A stretch of DNA of 64,000 bases from Cornus controversa (GCA_026545225.1 CM048848.1:18961353-19025352); one strand, 5' to 3'; numbered from the stretch's first letter, positions 22,413 through 34,090 are shown. The notes: generated by a model not told the origin, from the sequence alone. Translations and numbers: made by a program.

Positions 22413-23245
22413 GGCTCTGTTTGGTAACACTTTCGATTTAAGATTTCCTATTTAAGATTTTAATTTTCTTTTTTATTTTTTTTTTCAAAGTCACAGTAGA
22501 AATTGCATTTGGTAACGCAGTTTTCATTTTTAAAAAAATGAAAGTAATGTCAAAATTTTGACAATCCTTAAGCATAATTTGGAAGCTTCATAAAGAAGCT
22601 TTTAGTTTTAGTTTTTATTTTCAGTTCAAGTTTTAATTTCTGATTTTTTAATAAAATACAATAAATAAAAATAATATAATATAAATAAAATACAATAAAT
22701 ACAAAATTATAAGTCAATAAGAATAAAATTGTTTATAAAATACAATAAATAAATAAAAATAAATAAATATATAATATATATAAGAAGAAAATACAATAAA
22801 ATAAGAGTTATATATAAGTACAATTATATATAATATAAAAATATAAAAGGAAATAAAATGAGTATATATAATAATATATTACAATTACCAAAAACATGCA
22901 AATGCATAAAAATGAATTTTTAATTAAAATAAACTAAAATAAAGTCCTAACAAATATAATTTCGGAGGAAAGAATATACATAAAATATGTAATATCACAT
23001 TTCTGTTGGTTAAAATAAGTTAGAACCATATTACTCAAACACAATTTTTAGTCAAAGATACTACTTTTTTTTTTTAAAGTTAATTTTGGGTTACCAAACA
23101 TATTTTCAGATATGTGCTTTCAAAATTTCAATATGATGTTACCAAACATATTCTGTTTTGCACAGAAATGACAGCACAACATGTTTTCAGATTTTATTTT
23201 TCAGAAATCACAAAATGGAATTCGACAACGTTACCAAACAACCCC
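22413..23245. mobile_element. hAT-like MITE candidate, copy A
   Basis: Ends are inverted: GGCTCTGTTTGGTAAC at the left and GTTACCAAACAACCCC at the right. The interior is very AT-rich and has no ORF. TIRs of the form GTTTGGTAAC are common in non-autonomous hAT-like elements. A clean 8-bp target duplication was not found. Confidence 0.55.
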
Positions 23246-24003
23246 TAAACTATCAACTATGTGAAGGCTTAAGGTATAGCAGACTATTACATGCATGATG
23301 GCTGTGTGGATAAGCCCAAGTGAGTTTTGGACTCTAAAAGGTTGGAATTAGGGAGCTACATTATAGGGGCTTGAAGACACATTATGTGTATTGATATATT
23401 AATATTTTTTGTATATATATATTTTTTATGTAATTACGTTATTCCATTTTTATTATGTAACTAGATTTTAGGAAGTTAGTTGTACTTGACTTCTATAAAT
23501 AAACTCTGTATTAGGGGTTCCACAACCAAATCAAATATTGTAGCTACTACAAGTTATTTTTTTCACAATATTCCACGAATATTGTTCTATATCTTCTTAA
23601 CTCTACTTTTTCCTCGTACTTTCTTACTCCCTACCTTTTCTCATCAAGCAATCTTTCTACGTCTTCCTCCATTGCTATCTCTCTCCTCGCTATCTCCCTA
23701 CTTTCTAAGACTTAGTTTCGCAATTCTTTTGCGCAAACCAAAATCCTCTTAATTGAGGCAAAAAAACACTCTTTGGGATGTTTAGTATTCTCTCTTCTCA
23801 TACAATTGCCTGATCCTACACAATACTCAAAAGAGATACCTTGTTCGACTAGTTAATACAACTCTTTGAGCCGATTGAATGACTCTAGCACACCCGCACA
23901 TACGCTGATTCTGATCAAATAGCCTAGCTGATTTAGTGTTGATCAGATACATTTCAATTCTTTATTTGATTGACATATTACTTTAGATAGAAGAAACAAA
24001 TGA
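22413..24003. repeat. Dispersed repeat, copy A
   Basis: Aligns by eye with 36576-38238 over nearly its whole length. Both copies start at GGCTCTGTTTGGTAAC, contain the AT-rich inverted-terminal element, then a unique-looking stretch with a TATA-like CTATAAATAA (near 23495), then a C/T-rich leader and end around AGAAGAAACAAATGA. The second half looks like an LTR or promoter fragment. No coding capacity. Confidence 0.8.
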
Positions 24004-24059
24004 ATCATTTGAGGTATAGTGGATTCATTTTCCATGAGAAGTCCCTTGAAGCTTCCATG

Positions 24060-24345
24060 CACTACAAAAAATTAGGGTTTTAACGACAGACTTTTTACGA
24101 CGGGCCCGCATGGCCCCTCGTGAAAAATAATTTTGTACGACTGACCAGCATAGCCCTTTATAGAAAGTCACTTTTTATGATGAGCTCGCATGAGCTGTTG
24201 TAGAAATTAACTTTTCAAGACGAGCCATGTAGGCCCATGGTAGAAAGTTGATTTCCACGACAGGCTAATGGCCCATCGTAGAAATCTTTATTTTTATTAC
24301 GGGCTAATTTCCCATAATTGAAAGTTTTTTTAAAAAACAATTTCG
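24060..24345 (+). mobile_element. CACTA transposon 5' end with subterminal hairpins
   Basis: Starts CACTACAAAAAATTAGGG, the hallmark CACTA terminus. Then come about six imperfect inverted units of about 40 bp, each of the form TTTYTACGACGGGC...GCCCRTCGTAGAAA. Such subterminal repeats bind the TNPA-like protein in studied CACTA elements. No transposase is seen in the window and the right terminus was not found, so the extent is unknown. Confidence 0.8.
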
Positions 24346-24770
24346 TGCTATTATTTTGGTTTCGCACGAGATACACTTTTCCAGTCTCTCATGGGCGCGT
24401 TCAATTTTTCTCTCACTTCACTTCAGACCTTCTCTCTCATTCCGTCAGCTCTATTTAAAATCTCAACCCATAATCTCTAATCCTCAACCAAATTTAAACT
24501 CAATCTCACCCGACTATTGAAGCCCTAACCCAATCTCAGTCATCGATCGAAAGCCTAACCCAATCCCACTCACCGATCGAAGCCCTAACCCAATCTCTTT
24601 CCATTCGGTGAAAGCCCTAACCTAATCTCACTCCTTGATTGAGTCAGCCCACAACTCCATGAGTTCATCATGTTCTCCAGCACCGGCAAACTCCATGTGT
24701 GTGTGTGTATATATATATATATATAGAAATATATCGTTGTGTTATACTTATATATGTTGATTGATGTTTT
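24346..24770 (+). promoter_or_regulatory. Leader-like region after the CACTA end
   Basis: CT-rich with four variants of GAAGCCCTAACCCAATCTC and GATCGAA spaced about 30-40 bp apart, a (GT)n(AT)n tract near 24690-24725, and no ORF. A related 'GAAGCCCTAACCCTC' leader follows the CACTA end at 40618. It may be the shared 5' untranslated region of a CACTA family. Confidence 0.45.
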
Positions 24771-24776
24771 GCAGGG

Positions 24777-25037
24777 AGTGCAAGAGAACTTGAAGAAACT
24801 CAAAGACAATAATAGGAAATTTTGGAGGGAAATTAGGTGATATTTAAGAGTAGTTGTTGCTTACTTAATTTGCTCTGTTACGTTGTTCAAATTTTCTGAA
24901 AATTTAAATTGTGTTTTGTGTGTGTTGCTATTTTTGATGAATTTGCTTAATTCGGTAGGCAAAGGACAAGTGAGAGTTTGAACAATCTGAGTTATGAGGA
25001 TCTGCTTCGTCTTCATGAAGATGGCCTCTCTCGATGA
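24777..25037 (+). pseudogene. AP3/TM6-type MADS K-box exon fragment
   Basis: Two exon parts around a GT-AG intron at about 24838-24958. The first reads VQENLKKLKDNNRKFWREIR, the second QRTSESLNNLSYEDLLRL, matching the K-box coiled coil of B-class floral MADS factors (AP3/TM6) including the usual intron position after REI. There is no MADS DNA-binding exon. The frame stops at TGA 25035-25037 just after it meets PEX6-like sequence. Captured-fragment origin is inferred from the CACTA end upstream. Confidence 0.7.
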
Positions 25038-27335
25038 CTCTGCCTTAGTTGGGCTCCCCATGTCTGTCTTCAAGAAGCTATCGATAACTTCAGGATCACT
25101 GGTACGTTTTCTTTATTTTTTTTTATGATTGTTTAGAATTTTGCTATAATTAGTTACTTTATGACCTTGTTTGGTTACCAGAAAATATAAGAGAAGAAAA
25201 GAAAATAGAACTGGATAATATTTTATGTAATCTTGGTTTCCCAAATATGAAATATTTGTTACTTTCCCTAACAAAAAAAAAAAAATTTTTGAAAGATTTG
25301 TTCATGACTCAATTGATCAAAGTAGTTGTATCAGGCTCCGATAACTGGAGAAATTTGTTTTCTTAAGTTCAAGATAATTAAAAGATTCAGATAAATTTTA
25401 AATTAAGATTCAATAACCGAACCTCTTTACTTTTTTACAGTTTATCTAAAAACCAAACAGAGGATATAAAATTTTTCTAAGAGAACTTTCTTTTAGTTCA
25501 TGCCTTACATGTGATGATTTATTGATGTATATCCAGAAAGCTTATATTGGTGGACAGATTGATATTTTGTGTTAGTTGATTCATGCACTAAAGAAAAAGG
25601 AAAAATCCATTACTTTTCATTTCATTGCAGAGAAATATAGAATTAGAAAAAAGAGTACTTGGAACTTGCAATAGTCTGGGGTTGAAGTTGCTATTGCATT
25701 GTTCATACTTTTCTTATCTTTTCAGTATGACTTCTTGATACATCACCAGAATAAAGTATGGGGTTGAAGTGGCTATTGCATTGTTCATACTTTTCTTATC
25801 TTTTTAGTATGACTTCTTGATACATCACCAGAATAAAGTATGGAAATTCTAAAAATGTATCAGTGGTGGGGGTGGATAACATAAGAGTCACATGTTTTCT
25901 TTTCTTTTTTCTTTTCCGTGTCCTTTTTTATATATCAGCATTAGTGATGACTGATGTTGTAACTCAATTGCTCTTTTCTTAATAGGTTTGATAAGAAATA
26001 GAATATATATCTGACAAGCATATATGCCCCATCAAAAGTGTGCCCATTCTGCAACAAATATACATACATATGTATAAGCTGAAAAAGTGTGGATTTTTAT
26101 GTACAGTATGCTCATAGAACTGCAACAAAAGTAAATTGAATAGTGGCTTTAATATTCTTGTATGTCATTTATGCATGCAACAACTTGGATGTAATTATGC
26201 ATATTTGGCAAAATCCTTTCTTCGTAATTACTTAATTATTCAATTGTAACCTAATTCTTTATCTACATTATCATTTACACAAGTTTTTTTTATTTGGTGT
26301 CCTAGATTGATGAAACAATTGATTTTTTCCTTTTTCCTTTTTCTTCTTTTAAATATGTATTACATACTTGTCAAGAATGTTGAGACAAACATGTAGAGAA
26401 TTGGCCAAGCTATTGTTCTTGATCCTCCCAAGACCCATGAACACTCATTGGATAGTAGATTACCCATTTCCCAGTCTTCTCGAGTAATGCTAGTTTTTTC
26501 TTCATATAGTCTCCCTTAAATTCACAGTGTGTTATTAGATCAAGAAGTTGCCTATCTATCTCCTCTCCTGGCATTTAACCTTAGTTTGCATGTATCATGC
26601 TTGAAATTGCTTGTTCATGAAGGGAAACAGGCTTTGGCATCTTTATTTGAAGTTAACGTCAATGATGAAACAAATGCAAAAGGGGATGAGGCCTCTATCA
26701 TCAGTGTAGGATTTGAACCTTGGGCTCCATTACCAAGATATGCCTCACACTTGGGGGTTTCTTTTGTGAAGATACTAGAATGTGGTACCTTTGAATCTCT
26801 TAAACAAAGTTCATCTATTGAAGCTGAAGATCGTCAAGAAATGATTGATCTGGCATTACATAATTACTTTGAAATAGATAGATATCTTGCCAGAGGTGAT
26901 CTTTTCTGTATTTGTATCAATTGGAATTGCAGTTTAGCTTTGTGCATTCCTTGCAGCCAAAAGATGCAAATACCAATGGCACCATCATCTACTTCAAGGT
27001 GAATTTTTCTATTCTTCATAGTAGCATGAGATGTTCGAGGAATGTCATGACACAAGACTCTTATTTGTAAGTAGTTTATTGGCCTCAGGTTGTGGCTATG
27101 GAACCCTCAGATGAACCAGTTCTCAGAGTCAATCGTACTCAAACTGCCCTCGTGCTTGGAGGGAATGTTCCTTCTACTATTCCTCCAGATGTGTTGATTG
27201 CTGGAACTAAAATTTTTGTGCCTGTACAAGGAGATAAAGTAAAGACTTTGGCCTCTATACTGACATCACCTCTGTGTCCATCAACACTTTCGTCAAAATT
27301 CAGGGTTGCTATTCTGTTATATGGTTTGCCTGGTG
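25018..27335 (+). pseudogene. PEX6: PEX6 (peroxisomal AAA ATPase) N-terminal fragment
   Basis: Exon pieces match plant PEX6, the AAA ATPase that recycles the PEX5 receptor at peroxisomes. Around 25021-25102: LDDSALVGLPMSVFKKLS up to a GTACGT donor. Around 26366-26998: QAIVLDPPKTHEHSLDS, LLDQEVAYLSPLLAFNLS and YASHLGVSFVKI, then a GT donor. Around 27089-27335: VAMEPSDEPVLRVN and TALVLGGNVPSTIPPD, ending YGLPG at a donor just before the AAA Walker region. Stops occur at 26394-26396 and 26517-26519, and a frameshift lies near 26960. Introns are retained, so the copy came from genomic DNA. The ATPase domains are absent. Confidence 0.88.
25678..25841. repeat. 82-bp tandem duplication in PEX6 intron
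   Basis: Two copies of an 82-bp unit beginning GGGGTTGAAGT and ending AATAAAGTAT, at 25678-25759 and 25760-25841, with two or three differences. It lies inside the long intron of the PEX6 fragment. Confidence 0.9.
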
Positions 27336-27387
27336 AGTTTTGTGGTTTACAATTTTTTGTTCTGATTTAATGAGATTTTATTAAAAT

Positions 27388-28500
27388 TGATGAAACAGAA
27401 ATTCACCCCGAGCTTGTCAAATGCCAACCTGTGAAAAAGACAAAAGAAGGGTAGAGATAAGGCACCGCTGTGGTACCAGCCGACTTCGCTCCGACGATCA
27501 AGTTAGAAATCAGAAGGGGCTTTTTAAGTTATGAAGGAAATCAGAGGGTATTAATTGCGTACCTTGGTATCTGGACCATCTCTATATTTATAAAGATAAA
27601 ATGAGGTTGTACTGTGGTTGGAGACTAGTTCTTTCAATTTTCCAGTCCTTCTTGGAGATAGAGACACCCCTGTCAAAGATAGACTTTTGTCCACGTCACT
27701 TTGTTTTTATCTTCCACGTCATTCATTTTACAGTCGGAGTCAAATACTCTATCAGATGCCCCTGTTCATGAAAGTTGCTCGCCAGACCTCAGGAACACTC
27801 CGATTGGCTCTTTGGGTTGTCAAGATATGTCCTTTGATTTGTAATAACAAAGGAGAACTATATACCTCATCCACGCGGTCCATAGAATTTTTTATTTTTA
27901 TTTTTTTTGGCGTGGGCCCCTTGGGCTGGGTCAGCGACGCGATTTGGGCCACATCCTGGATGCGGCCTTGGTCGCATCAGTGAAGCTACTTGGTTCATTT
28001 CCGCAACGCAGCTCAGGCTGCGTCCTCGAAGCGGCTTGGGTAGTATCCTAGACGCAGCCTTGGCCGCGTTGGCGACGTGGCTTGGTTCGCGTCTTGGCAA
28101 CTTGAGCTGCGTCCTCGTCTGCTTTGAGCTGCATTCCCGTCTTAGCTGCATCCTCTTTCACTTTGAGCTGTATTCCAGTATCAGCTGTGTCCTCTTTGAG
28201 CTGTTAGAAATAGGAACGTTGGAGAGTGAACCTTTGAAGCGGGACTTTAGAGTCAGTGGAACATTAGAGCTGTAGCGGACCTTTGGAGGTATAGCAGAAC
28301 GTTGGAGTAGGACAGCTGAACGTTGGAGCCGGAGTGGACCGTTGGGGTGGTGCCTATATATTGCCTCTCACCCTCATTTTTATTCATCTCAGAAGCTCAC
28401 AACTCCTGCTTTCCAACTTTCTTCATTCGCTCTCTTACTGCTTATAAGTTATTGATTGTAACTTTGATAAGCCTTCTCTAGAAATATTTTCTCAAGACTC
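27388..28500 (+). repeat. LTR or 5' region of the gag-like element
   Basis: Begins near TGATGAAACAG after the PEX6 fragment and ends before the gag-like ORF. It contains GC-richer imperfect repeats (GAGCTGCRTCC type, 27960-28205), a motif array at 28214-28348 and a TATA-like CCTATATATTG near 28353. The layout suggests an LTR U3/R region. LTR ends were not confirmed because no second copy lies in the window. Confidence 0.45.
28214..28363 (+). promoter_or_regulatory. GAACNTTGGAG motif array before a TATA box
   Basis: About eight variants of GAACNTTGGAG (near 28214, 28228, 28241, 28259, 28278, 28297, 28318, 28337), the last five close to 19-21 bp apart. CCTATATATTG follows at about 28353. The form GGACCGTTGGGG resembles a reverse MYB3R (MSA-type, AACGG) site. 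Likely promoter of the element. Confidence 0.5.
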
Positions 28501-29860
28501 TCCCCTTGTTAAAGTGTTGAACTTTTTACATGATATTATGGCTGACTACATGCAATGTCAAGACATTGCTTCCACCATGACTGACACTGAAGTGGAAGAG
28601 CTCGTTGTTCACTATGCTTTTCCCAGAGGGGTTGTTGCTAGAGCCCCCTTGCCAGCTGAGAGAGCCTTCTCTATTTGTGAGGAGGAAACATGCTTTTAGG
28701 AGGCATATTTCATATCGAGGCTTTGATTTCCTATCCCAGAGTTTGCCAAAGATTTTCTTCGAGCAGCCAATCTTGTCCCTTCTCAACTTACGCCCAACTC
28801 CTGGCGTATCATTATATCATGCCTGGTGTTATGGAAAAATTACAAGTTTAGCTCCCCGTTGTCTCTCAACAAGTTTCTTTCTTGTTATACAGTTATGAAA
28901 AATAAGGATTAGCGCCAAATACAAAGCCGATCGAGTGTAGGGAATTTGCCCAAAGGGCTGGTAATTGTTGACCATGACAACTATGTAAAGGGTTGGAAAA
29001 ATAGATTCTTTTTTGTTTCCGGGGATTGGGAATCTCCTCCATGCTACATTCCCCGCTCCTGGATCGACGGATATGTTGCCGGTATTTTACTTCTCTCTTT
29101 TCTCCTTGCAAGTTCTCTCTTTCTACATATTTTGTATAATGTGAGTTTCGTTTTGCTCTATCCATCTGAGTCGAACCTTTTGTGGGCAGTGATGAGGAGA
29201 GCAGATTGGTGACTGCTCACGAGGCCCATATAAGGGAGGCGATAGTTCTAATTTCTGATGAGGCACTGCGTCTACTAAGGTACCTTGCTCGTGTCACCAT
29301 ACTCAAGCGTGGTTTGTACTAACACTTTTACTCTGCTCTTTTGCATGAATTGTTCGTTACGCGCTTAGTTGCAAAAAATACCCAGGGTCTTCTCGAAGGG
29401 GGCCTGACAAGGACATTATTATGCTAGCAAAGGGAAAAGGCGTCGCTTCTTCTTCCTTTACTCCTGTTTTAAAGAAGGTATGAAGGCCTGTGGTGGAGAG
29501 AAGCGGTGGTTTTCTAAGTGGGGGCTTGTCCTCTCCTCCTTCTATTGGGAATCCTACCCCTGCTCGGACTTTTTCTGCTTCTACTCCCGAACTAGCGAGC
29601 ACTCCGAATCCGAGCTCATTTAGGCTGGCTGCCCCTCAGTTATTCAGGAGTGACAATCCTCCAGACCCGACTTCCTTCGGAGTGCCTCCGACTCAATTAT
29701 TCAGCGGTAGTTCGTAGGTGTCTTTTTCTCCCGCTACTAGCTTCACTAGGTTGATGACGCCTGCGGCAAGTCAAACTGGGTCCATTCTATGTGATTTAGC
29801 TCTCGTCATGGGTCGTGTTAGGGAGTTTGTTCTCCCAAATGATATCGAGAAAGTGGTCAA

Positions 29861-31283
29861 TGATAAGTGTTCAATTCTATGCATTTGAACCCTCTTTATT
29901 GTATATGTTAGTTCCGTTTCTACGTTTACCGAGATATGTTTACGGTATTTTTGTGCTTTTGATGTATTACAGGACTTGTAGTGAAAGGAGCAAAGTTTGA
30001 GGCTTGTTGCAGTTGAAGAGAAAAGTTAGAAATTGCAGCCAAGGCATCTCGATCAATTGAGATGTTGATCTTGATCAATCGAGATCTCGATTGATCGAGA
30101 TCTCATTTCGATTGATCGAAATCTCGATCAGTCGAGATCCAATCTCGATTGATCGAGATTCTGCAGAAGCCACTTGCCCACTTGCTCACCTGCTCTCCCA
30201 CTTGCAACAAAATCCCCCTTTTTGCACTACTTAGGGGGAATGTCTGACTTGAACAAGACCCTTGGGGACCTTCTTGATATAAAGGGTGTATATATTGATA
30301 TATATATATATATGGTGGGCCCCAAGGTTGAAAAAGGATCCTTAAAGCACAAAGAAGCCACATATCTCTGATATATCTCTCATAATACAGAGGAGAATAC
30401 ACGGAGGGAGAGATTCGGGAGAGGAGAAAGAGGAGCTGAACCAGACCAAGAAGCTTCATCTTCTCCATCAATGGAAGAGTGCAAGGCAACCATGAGCAAC
30501 TAACTCTTCTAGTAGGGTGTTGGTTTCAACCCCTAGCCATGTAAACTTGTTCATCTTTGTAGCACTTGGGATTTGTAATTAAATGTTGATTATTTAGCCT
30601 AGTGACCATGTACACTAATACATTTCTTTTATATATTCATTTGATGTTGAGTTTATTCTTGTCTTAGAGTAGATTCTTTCATGTGAATGCACAACATTTG
30701 CATATTCCACAAGAAGTGCAAATGATGGCTAGATAATGGTGTTTAAATGAATGTGTAATGTTTGCTTGTATAACCCATGCCAAGGTAAGTTAGTTTGGAT
30801 GCATGTAGGTTCACTTAGAGAGTAGGGTAATTAGGTAGTTAGTTAGGTTGAAGAGCTATGCTTGTTGAAGATGGATTATGATAGGTTGGCACACACATTA
30901 ATCTTTTGATATGTCATTGAGGTCACAAGCCTAATGACATTGTTAGGCATTTAATTTATGAATCCCATGCTTGCTACACTTATGAACATGTGAATGGCTA
31001 GTGGTGGAAACCAACCCTAGTTCTCTCTCCCATCCTTTACCGTTTAATTTTATTGTTATTTCATTCATGCAATAGTTTTATAAACAAAAACTCAAAACCC
31101 TATTTTTAGGATTAAAGTGGAATTAATCTTTCTTTAAGACAATTGCGACTAGTCCTCGTGGGATCGATACCCTCTATATAGAACCTTATCTACAAAGATT
31201 CGTGCTCTTGCGAGTGGTTAAATTATATTTTGATAAAAAGGGCAAAATTAAGCTTACAATATAATTCGAGTTTAGCCACATCA
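29861..31283 (+). mobile_element. Solo LTR, family S, forward
   Basis: Begins TGATAAGTGTTCAATTC and ends TTTAGCCACATCA, flanked by GTCAA at 29856-29860 and 31284-31288. It is 1423 bp long and has no internal region. It matches the reverse complement of 51869-53288. It holds a cluster of CGAT palindromes at 30047-30165 and a TATA-like (TA)n at about 30298-30312. It interrupts the gag-like ORF. Confidence 0.95.
30047..30165. repeat. Cluster of ATCTCGATTGATCGAGAT near-palindromes
   Basis: About six to seven copies of a near-palindromic word with core TCGATTGATCGA or TCGATCAATCGA within 120 bp, each able to fold on itself or with its neighbours. The reverse copy of this LTR has the same cluster at about 52985-53105. 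Confidence 0.9.
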
Positions 31284-31389
31284 GTCAATCTTGAGCCCCG
31301 GATTTCTACCGGGTTTATGGTGGCAAACTTAGCCAAGGTTTGTTTTCATTCGTATTTCACCGCATTCTTTTATCTTTCTGTGTACTCAT

Positions 31390-32807
31390 TGATCGCCGTT
31401 GAATGTTACGCATTCTAGCCTCTTAACTTGTGTATTTTATTCTCTTAGTGATAGACTATTTTGTGATTTTACTTCGTTTTAGTGTTTTCTGTATTTTCAG
31501 GGCCTTAATGATTATTTCAGTTAAAACCATGATTTTGGGCTTTTAAAGATGACATGCAAGATGGTTAGATGAAGCCTACATCAAATGGATCCATTCAACC
31601 ATTTATTTTAACTCAAATCAACCCAAGATAGAGATCCAAGAGAATTACAACTGCTTAAGAAGGTTTCGGGCTTGAAGCCCAAATCTGCGCAAAATACAGT
31701 CTTAATCCCATTTTGGAAAATGGACCAGAAGTGTTATGTTCGAGTCTCAAATTGACTTAATTTTTATATTAAGTAAACGAAATTCAATTCTGCACACTTT
31801 TGTATTTCACGAAAATTCCGTGAATCTGACTTCTAGTGGGTCAAAAGTTGGGCCGAACGTCAGCAGAAAAAACCCACCTAATTAGTGCTGCGGGAAAACC
31901 TAATTAATTCCTAATTGGATTAGGACTTTGATGTATTCTCTTGGCTATTTAAAGTGAAAAATTGGGACTGTATTGAGGAGGCTTGGCAGCAGCTTTGAAG
32001 AGCTTTTGGAATGGAGAATCATTGGAGAATAAGGCGTATCATGAGCGGCTAGTTCAGCCACCAGGGTTTTGATGTAGCCCTAACTAAACATCACTGGTTT
32101 GATTGTTCTAATTATTGGGGATTTTTGTATTCATTCATAGATTGTGTAATTTAGAGGATTCTTATTATAGAATTGAGCAATAAAACTCTTATAAATTCAG
32201 TTTCAATGATTTCTTATCTTGTCTTAGATATTTGATTGTTGTTATTGAACTCGTCCCTCTTGTTTTCTGTGATCATGAGAGTGATTATTACGCAATGGTT
32301 TTCATTGAATATATTATTAAAAGCTTTGATGGATTATGCCCAGAGAAGATGAACCATACTGCACCCTAGATTAGAGTAGTTAGGCAGATGGCCCATGCCA
32401 ATAAAAGATAGTCCATGACTTAGCCTTAATCATATGTTATCTTCTTGATGGATGAAGGTGAGCTTGTAGCCACCGACACCACTTATGCATGATATGATGC
32501 CCCATAATTAGTTCAATTGACCATTGATTGTGAAGTTAGTGGTGAAATCAATTACCCTAGACTTATCTTATATTCTCTACACTTCTTAGTTTTTCTTGCT
32601 TTTGTTCAATTGCTTCATTAGTTAATTTAGTTATAAAAATCAGAATTCTTTTCTCTTAAATTTAATTAGAATTAATTCTGTATATCCAACTTAGTCAGAC
32701 CACAGTCCCTGAGGTTCGACATCCCTTTCGATAGCCCTATTCTGCAAGGAATTCGTTCTATTGCGAAGTGTGGTAATTATAATTGAGACACACTCACACA
32801 CGAATCA
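31390..32807 (+). repeat. Athila-like 5' LTR
   Basis: Begins TGATCGCCGTTGAATG and ends CACACGAATCA, then the primer site. It is 1418 bp and is related to 8597-10025 (reverse), 54754-~56098 and 63647-end. It truncates the gag-like element. Confidence 0.9.
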
Positions 32808-32812
32808 ATTTT

Positions 32813-32830
32813 TGGTGCCGTTGCCGGGGA
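32813..32830 (+). promoter_or_regulatory. Primer binding site, tRNA-Asp type
   Basis: TGGTGCCGTTGCCGGGGA lies a few bases after the LTR end. It differs by one base from TGGCGCCGTTGCCGGGGA, which pairs with the 3' end of tRNA-Asp and is typical of Athila-like elements. Confidence 0.85.
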
Positions 32831-32879
32831 CTATCTATTTGATTGTTTGGATTTTTAGAATTAGTTCTAATTGGATTTT

Positions 32880-33040
32880 TAGTTTAGGAAATTTTTTTTT
32901 TTTCTTTTATTTATTTATTTATTTTATTTTATTTTTGTTTTCTTTTCAATTACTAATTAGTTTTATTTTATTTTTTAGTTTAGATTTTTTTTTATTTTTT
33001 GTTACTAATCTAATTTATTTTTATTTTTTATTTTCTTTTC
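32880..33040. repeat. T-rich leader tract
   Basis: Long runs of T with ATTT repeats between primer site and gag, low complexity. The homologous leader is lost in the element at 54754. Confidence 0.7.
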
Positions 33041-33091
33041 CGGTACTTCAATCACCATAGCATTGAGCAAGAGGAAGAGATTATTTACATC

Positions 33092-33535
33092 ATGGATGGT
33101 GTGCGTGGTAATAATGAGGACAACAATATTGTGCCTAATGCTATTGTGGAAAAAGTGAGATTGATCAGAGACTACTATGTCCCAGAGACTTATAATTCCC
33201 CAGCTGATTTTCAATTGCCTAATATCACTGCACAGAACTATGTGATCAAGCCTAGCATTATTCAGATGCTACCATCTTATTTTGGGCTGACTCATGAGGA
33301 TCCGTACAAGCACTTGGATGACTTTATAGAAGTTTGCTCATTAATGAAAATTCATAACTTCTCAGAAGATGCTTTTCGGATGCGACTCTTTCCATTCTCT
33401 CTAAAGGAAAAGGCCAAGTATTGGTTCAGATCTCTACCGATGGGCTCTATCACTACAAGGACTCAAATGCAAAGTGAGTTCTTGAAGAAATATTTTTCGA
33501 TAGGGAGGACCAATCAATTCAGACGAGCTATCACT
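33092..33535 (+). pseudogene. Athila-like gag, truncated
   Basis: N-terminal gag: RDYYVPETYNSPADFQLPN, IIQMLPSYFGLTHEDPYKHL and LFPFSLKEKAKYWFRSLP, the capsid-like (retrotransposon gag) core. It is closely related to the gag at 56126. Homology stops near 33535, where unrelated sequence begins, so the C-terminus, protease and pol are gone. Confidence 0.85.
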
Positions 33536-33539
33536 GCAC

Positions 33540-34090
33540 ATAGTTCTCAATGTAGATTAGTGTGCCACTACACCCCTATCATATAAAATTCACATGTTCA
33601 TAAAGTTCACTAACTCTTCCATGTGCTTAACATCATCATCCACAAACAAAAATCATTACCAATTTGCAATTAAATCCTTGTATCTCATGAGAGACAATAC
33701 AAAGATCTAACATATCACTAAATCCTACTTTCCCTAATACTTACCTAGGTTATAACTCTTTCCTCACTTGTCAATACCCAACAAGTCAATTCCATAACTA
33801 CTTGGACCTGACACATCGTAAGAGAAGCACTAATCAAAGAAAAATGTCTGGCCAGGCCATTTTCCCTTGTTAGTTCAACCCCAACAACCTGTCTTCCTTG
33901 TTCTCATACCTTCGGTTCTCTCAACCCTGCAATCACAATCGATTTTTCACTTTCCACCTAAAATTTCTATATCAAAAACTTTTCAAAGTTCTAGGCTCCC
34001 ATAACTGGAGTCTACCACGACTCGTAAATCTTAACTATCATATCTCTATCTAGACTCAAACCTCTGGTCTAGCTTACCAAATTCTTAAAA
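33540..34090. other. Unassigned DNA between gypsy remnants
   Basis: No convincing ORF. It may be a decayed part of the reverse-strand gypsy to the right or unrelated insertion. Nothing recognised. Confidence 0.4.

Larger units (their letters stand above)
28538..31389 (+). pseudogene. 'Putative gypsy type' gag-like ORF (PF04195-like)
   Basis: Starts at ATG 28538 (MADYMQCQDIASTM). Then come FPRGVVARAPLPAERAFS and, in other frames, a stretch with SQLTPNSWR, the signature of the plant 'transposase (putative), gypsy type' domain. A proline/serine-rich middle lies near 29490-29720. Near 29819-29860 GRVREFVLPNDIEKVV runs into a solo LTR, and the frame resumes at 31289 with LEPRISTGFMVANLAK. Several frameshifts and stops. 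The end is cut by the Athila-like LTR at 31390. Function is probably capsid-like, inferred from family context. Confidence 0.6.

Noticed and set aside
24500..24640. Telomere-like CCCTAACCC repeats (also at 40670-40830)
   Set aside because: The word is CCCTAACC within a longer GAAGCCCTAACCCAATC unit, spaced 30-40 bp, not a CCCTAAA array. It is leader sequence.
25018..27335. Functional PEX6 gene
   Set aside because: Two stops, one frameshift, fusion to a K-box exon and absence of both AAA domains.
27867..28275. Long GC-rich open frames on both strands
   Set aside because: Overlapping low-complexity frames over the repeat-rich putative LTR; no domain seen.
32761..33060. Phenylalanine-rich open frame
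   Set aside because: Crosses LTR end, primer site and T-rich leader, so it is not a gene.
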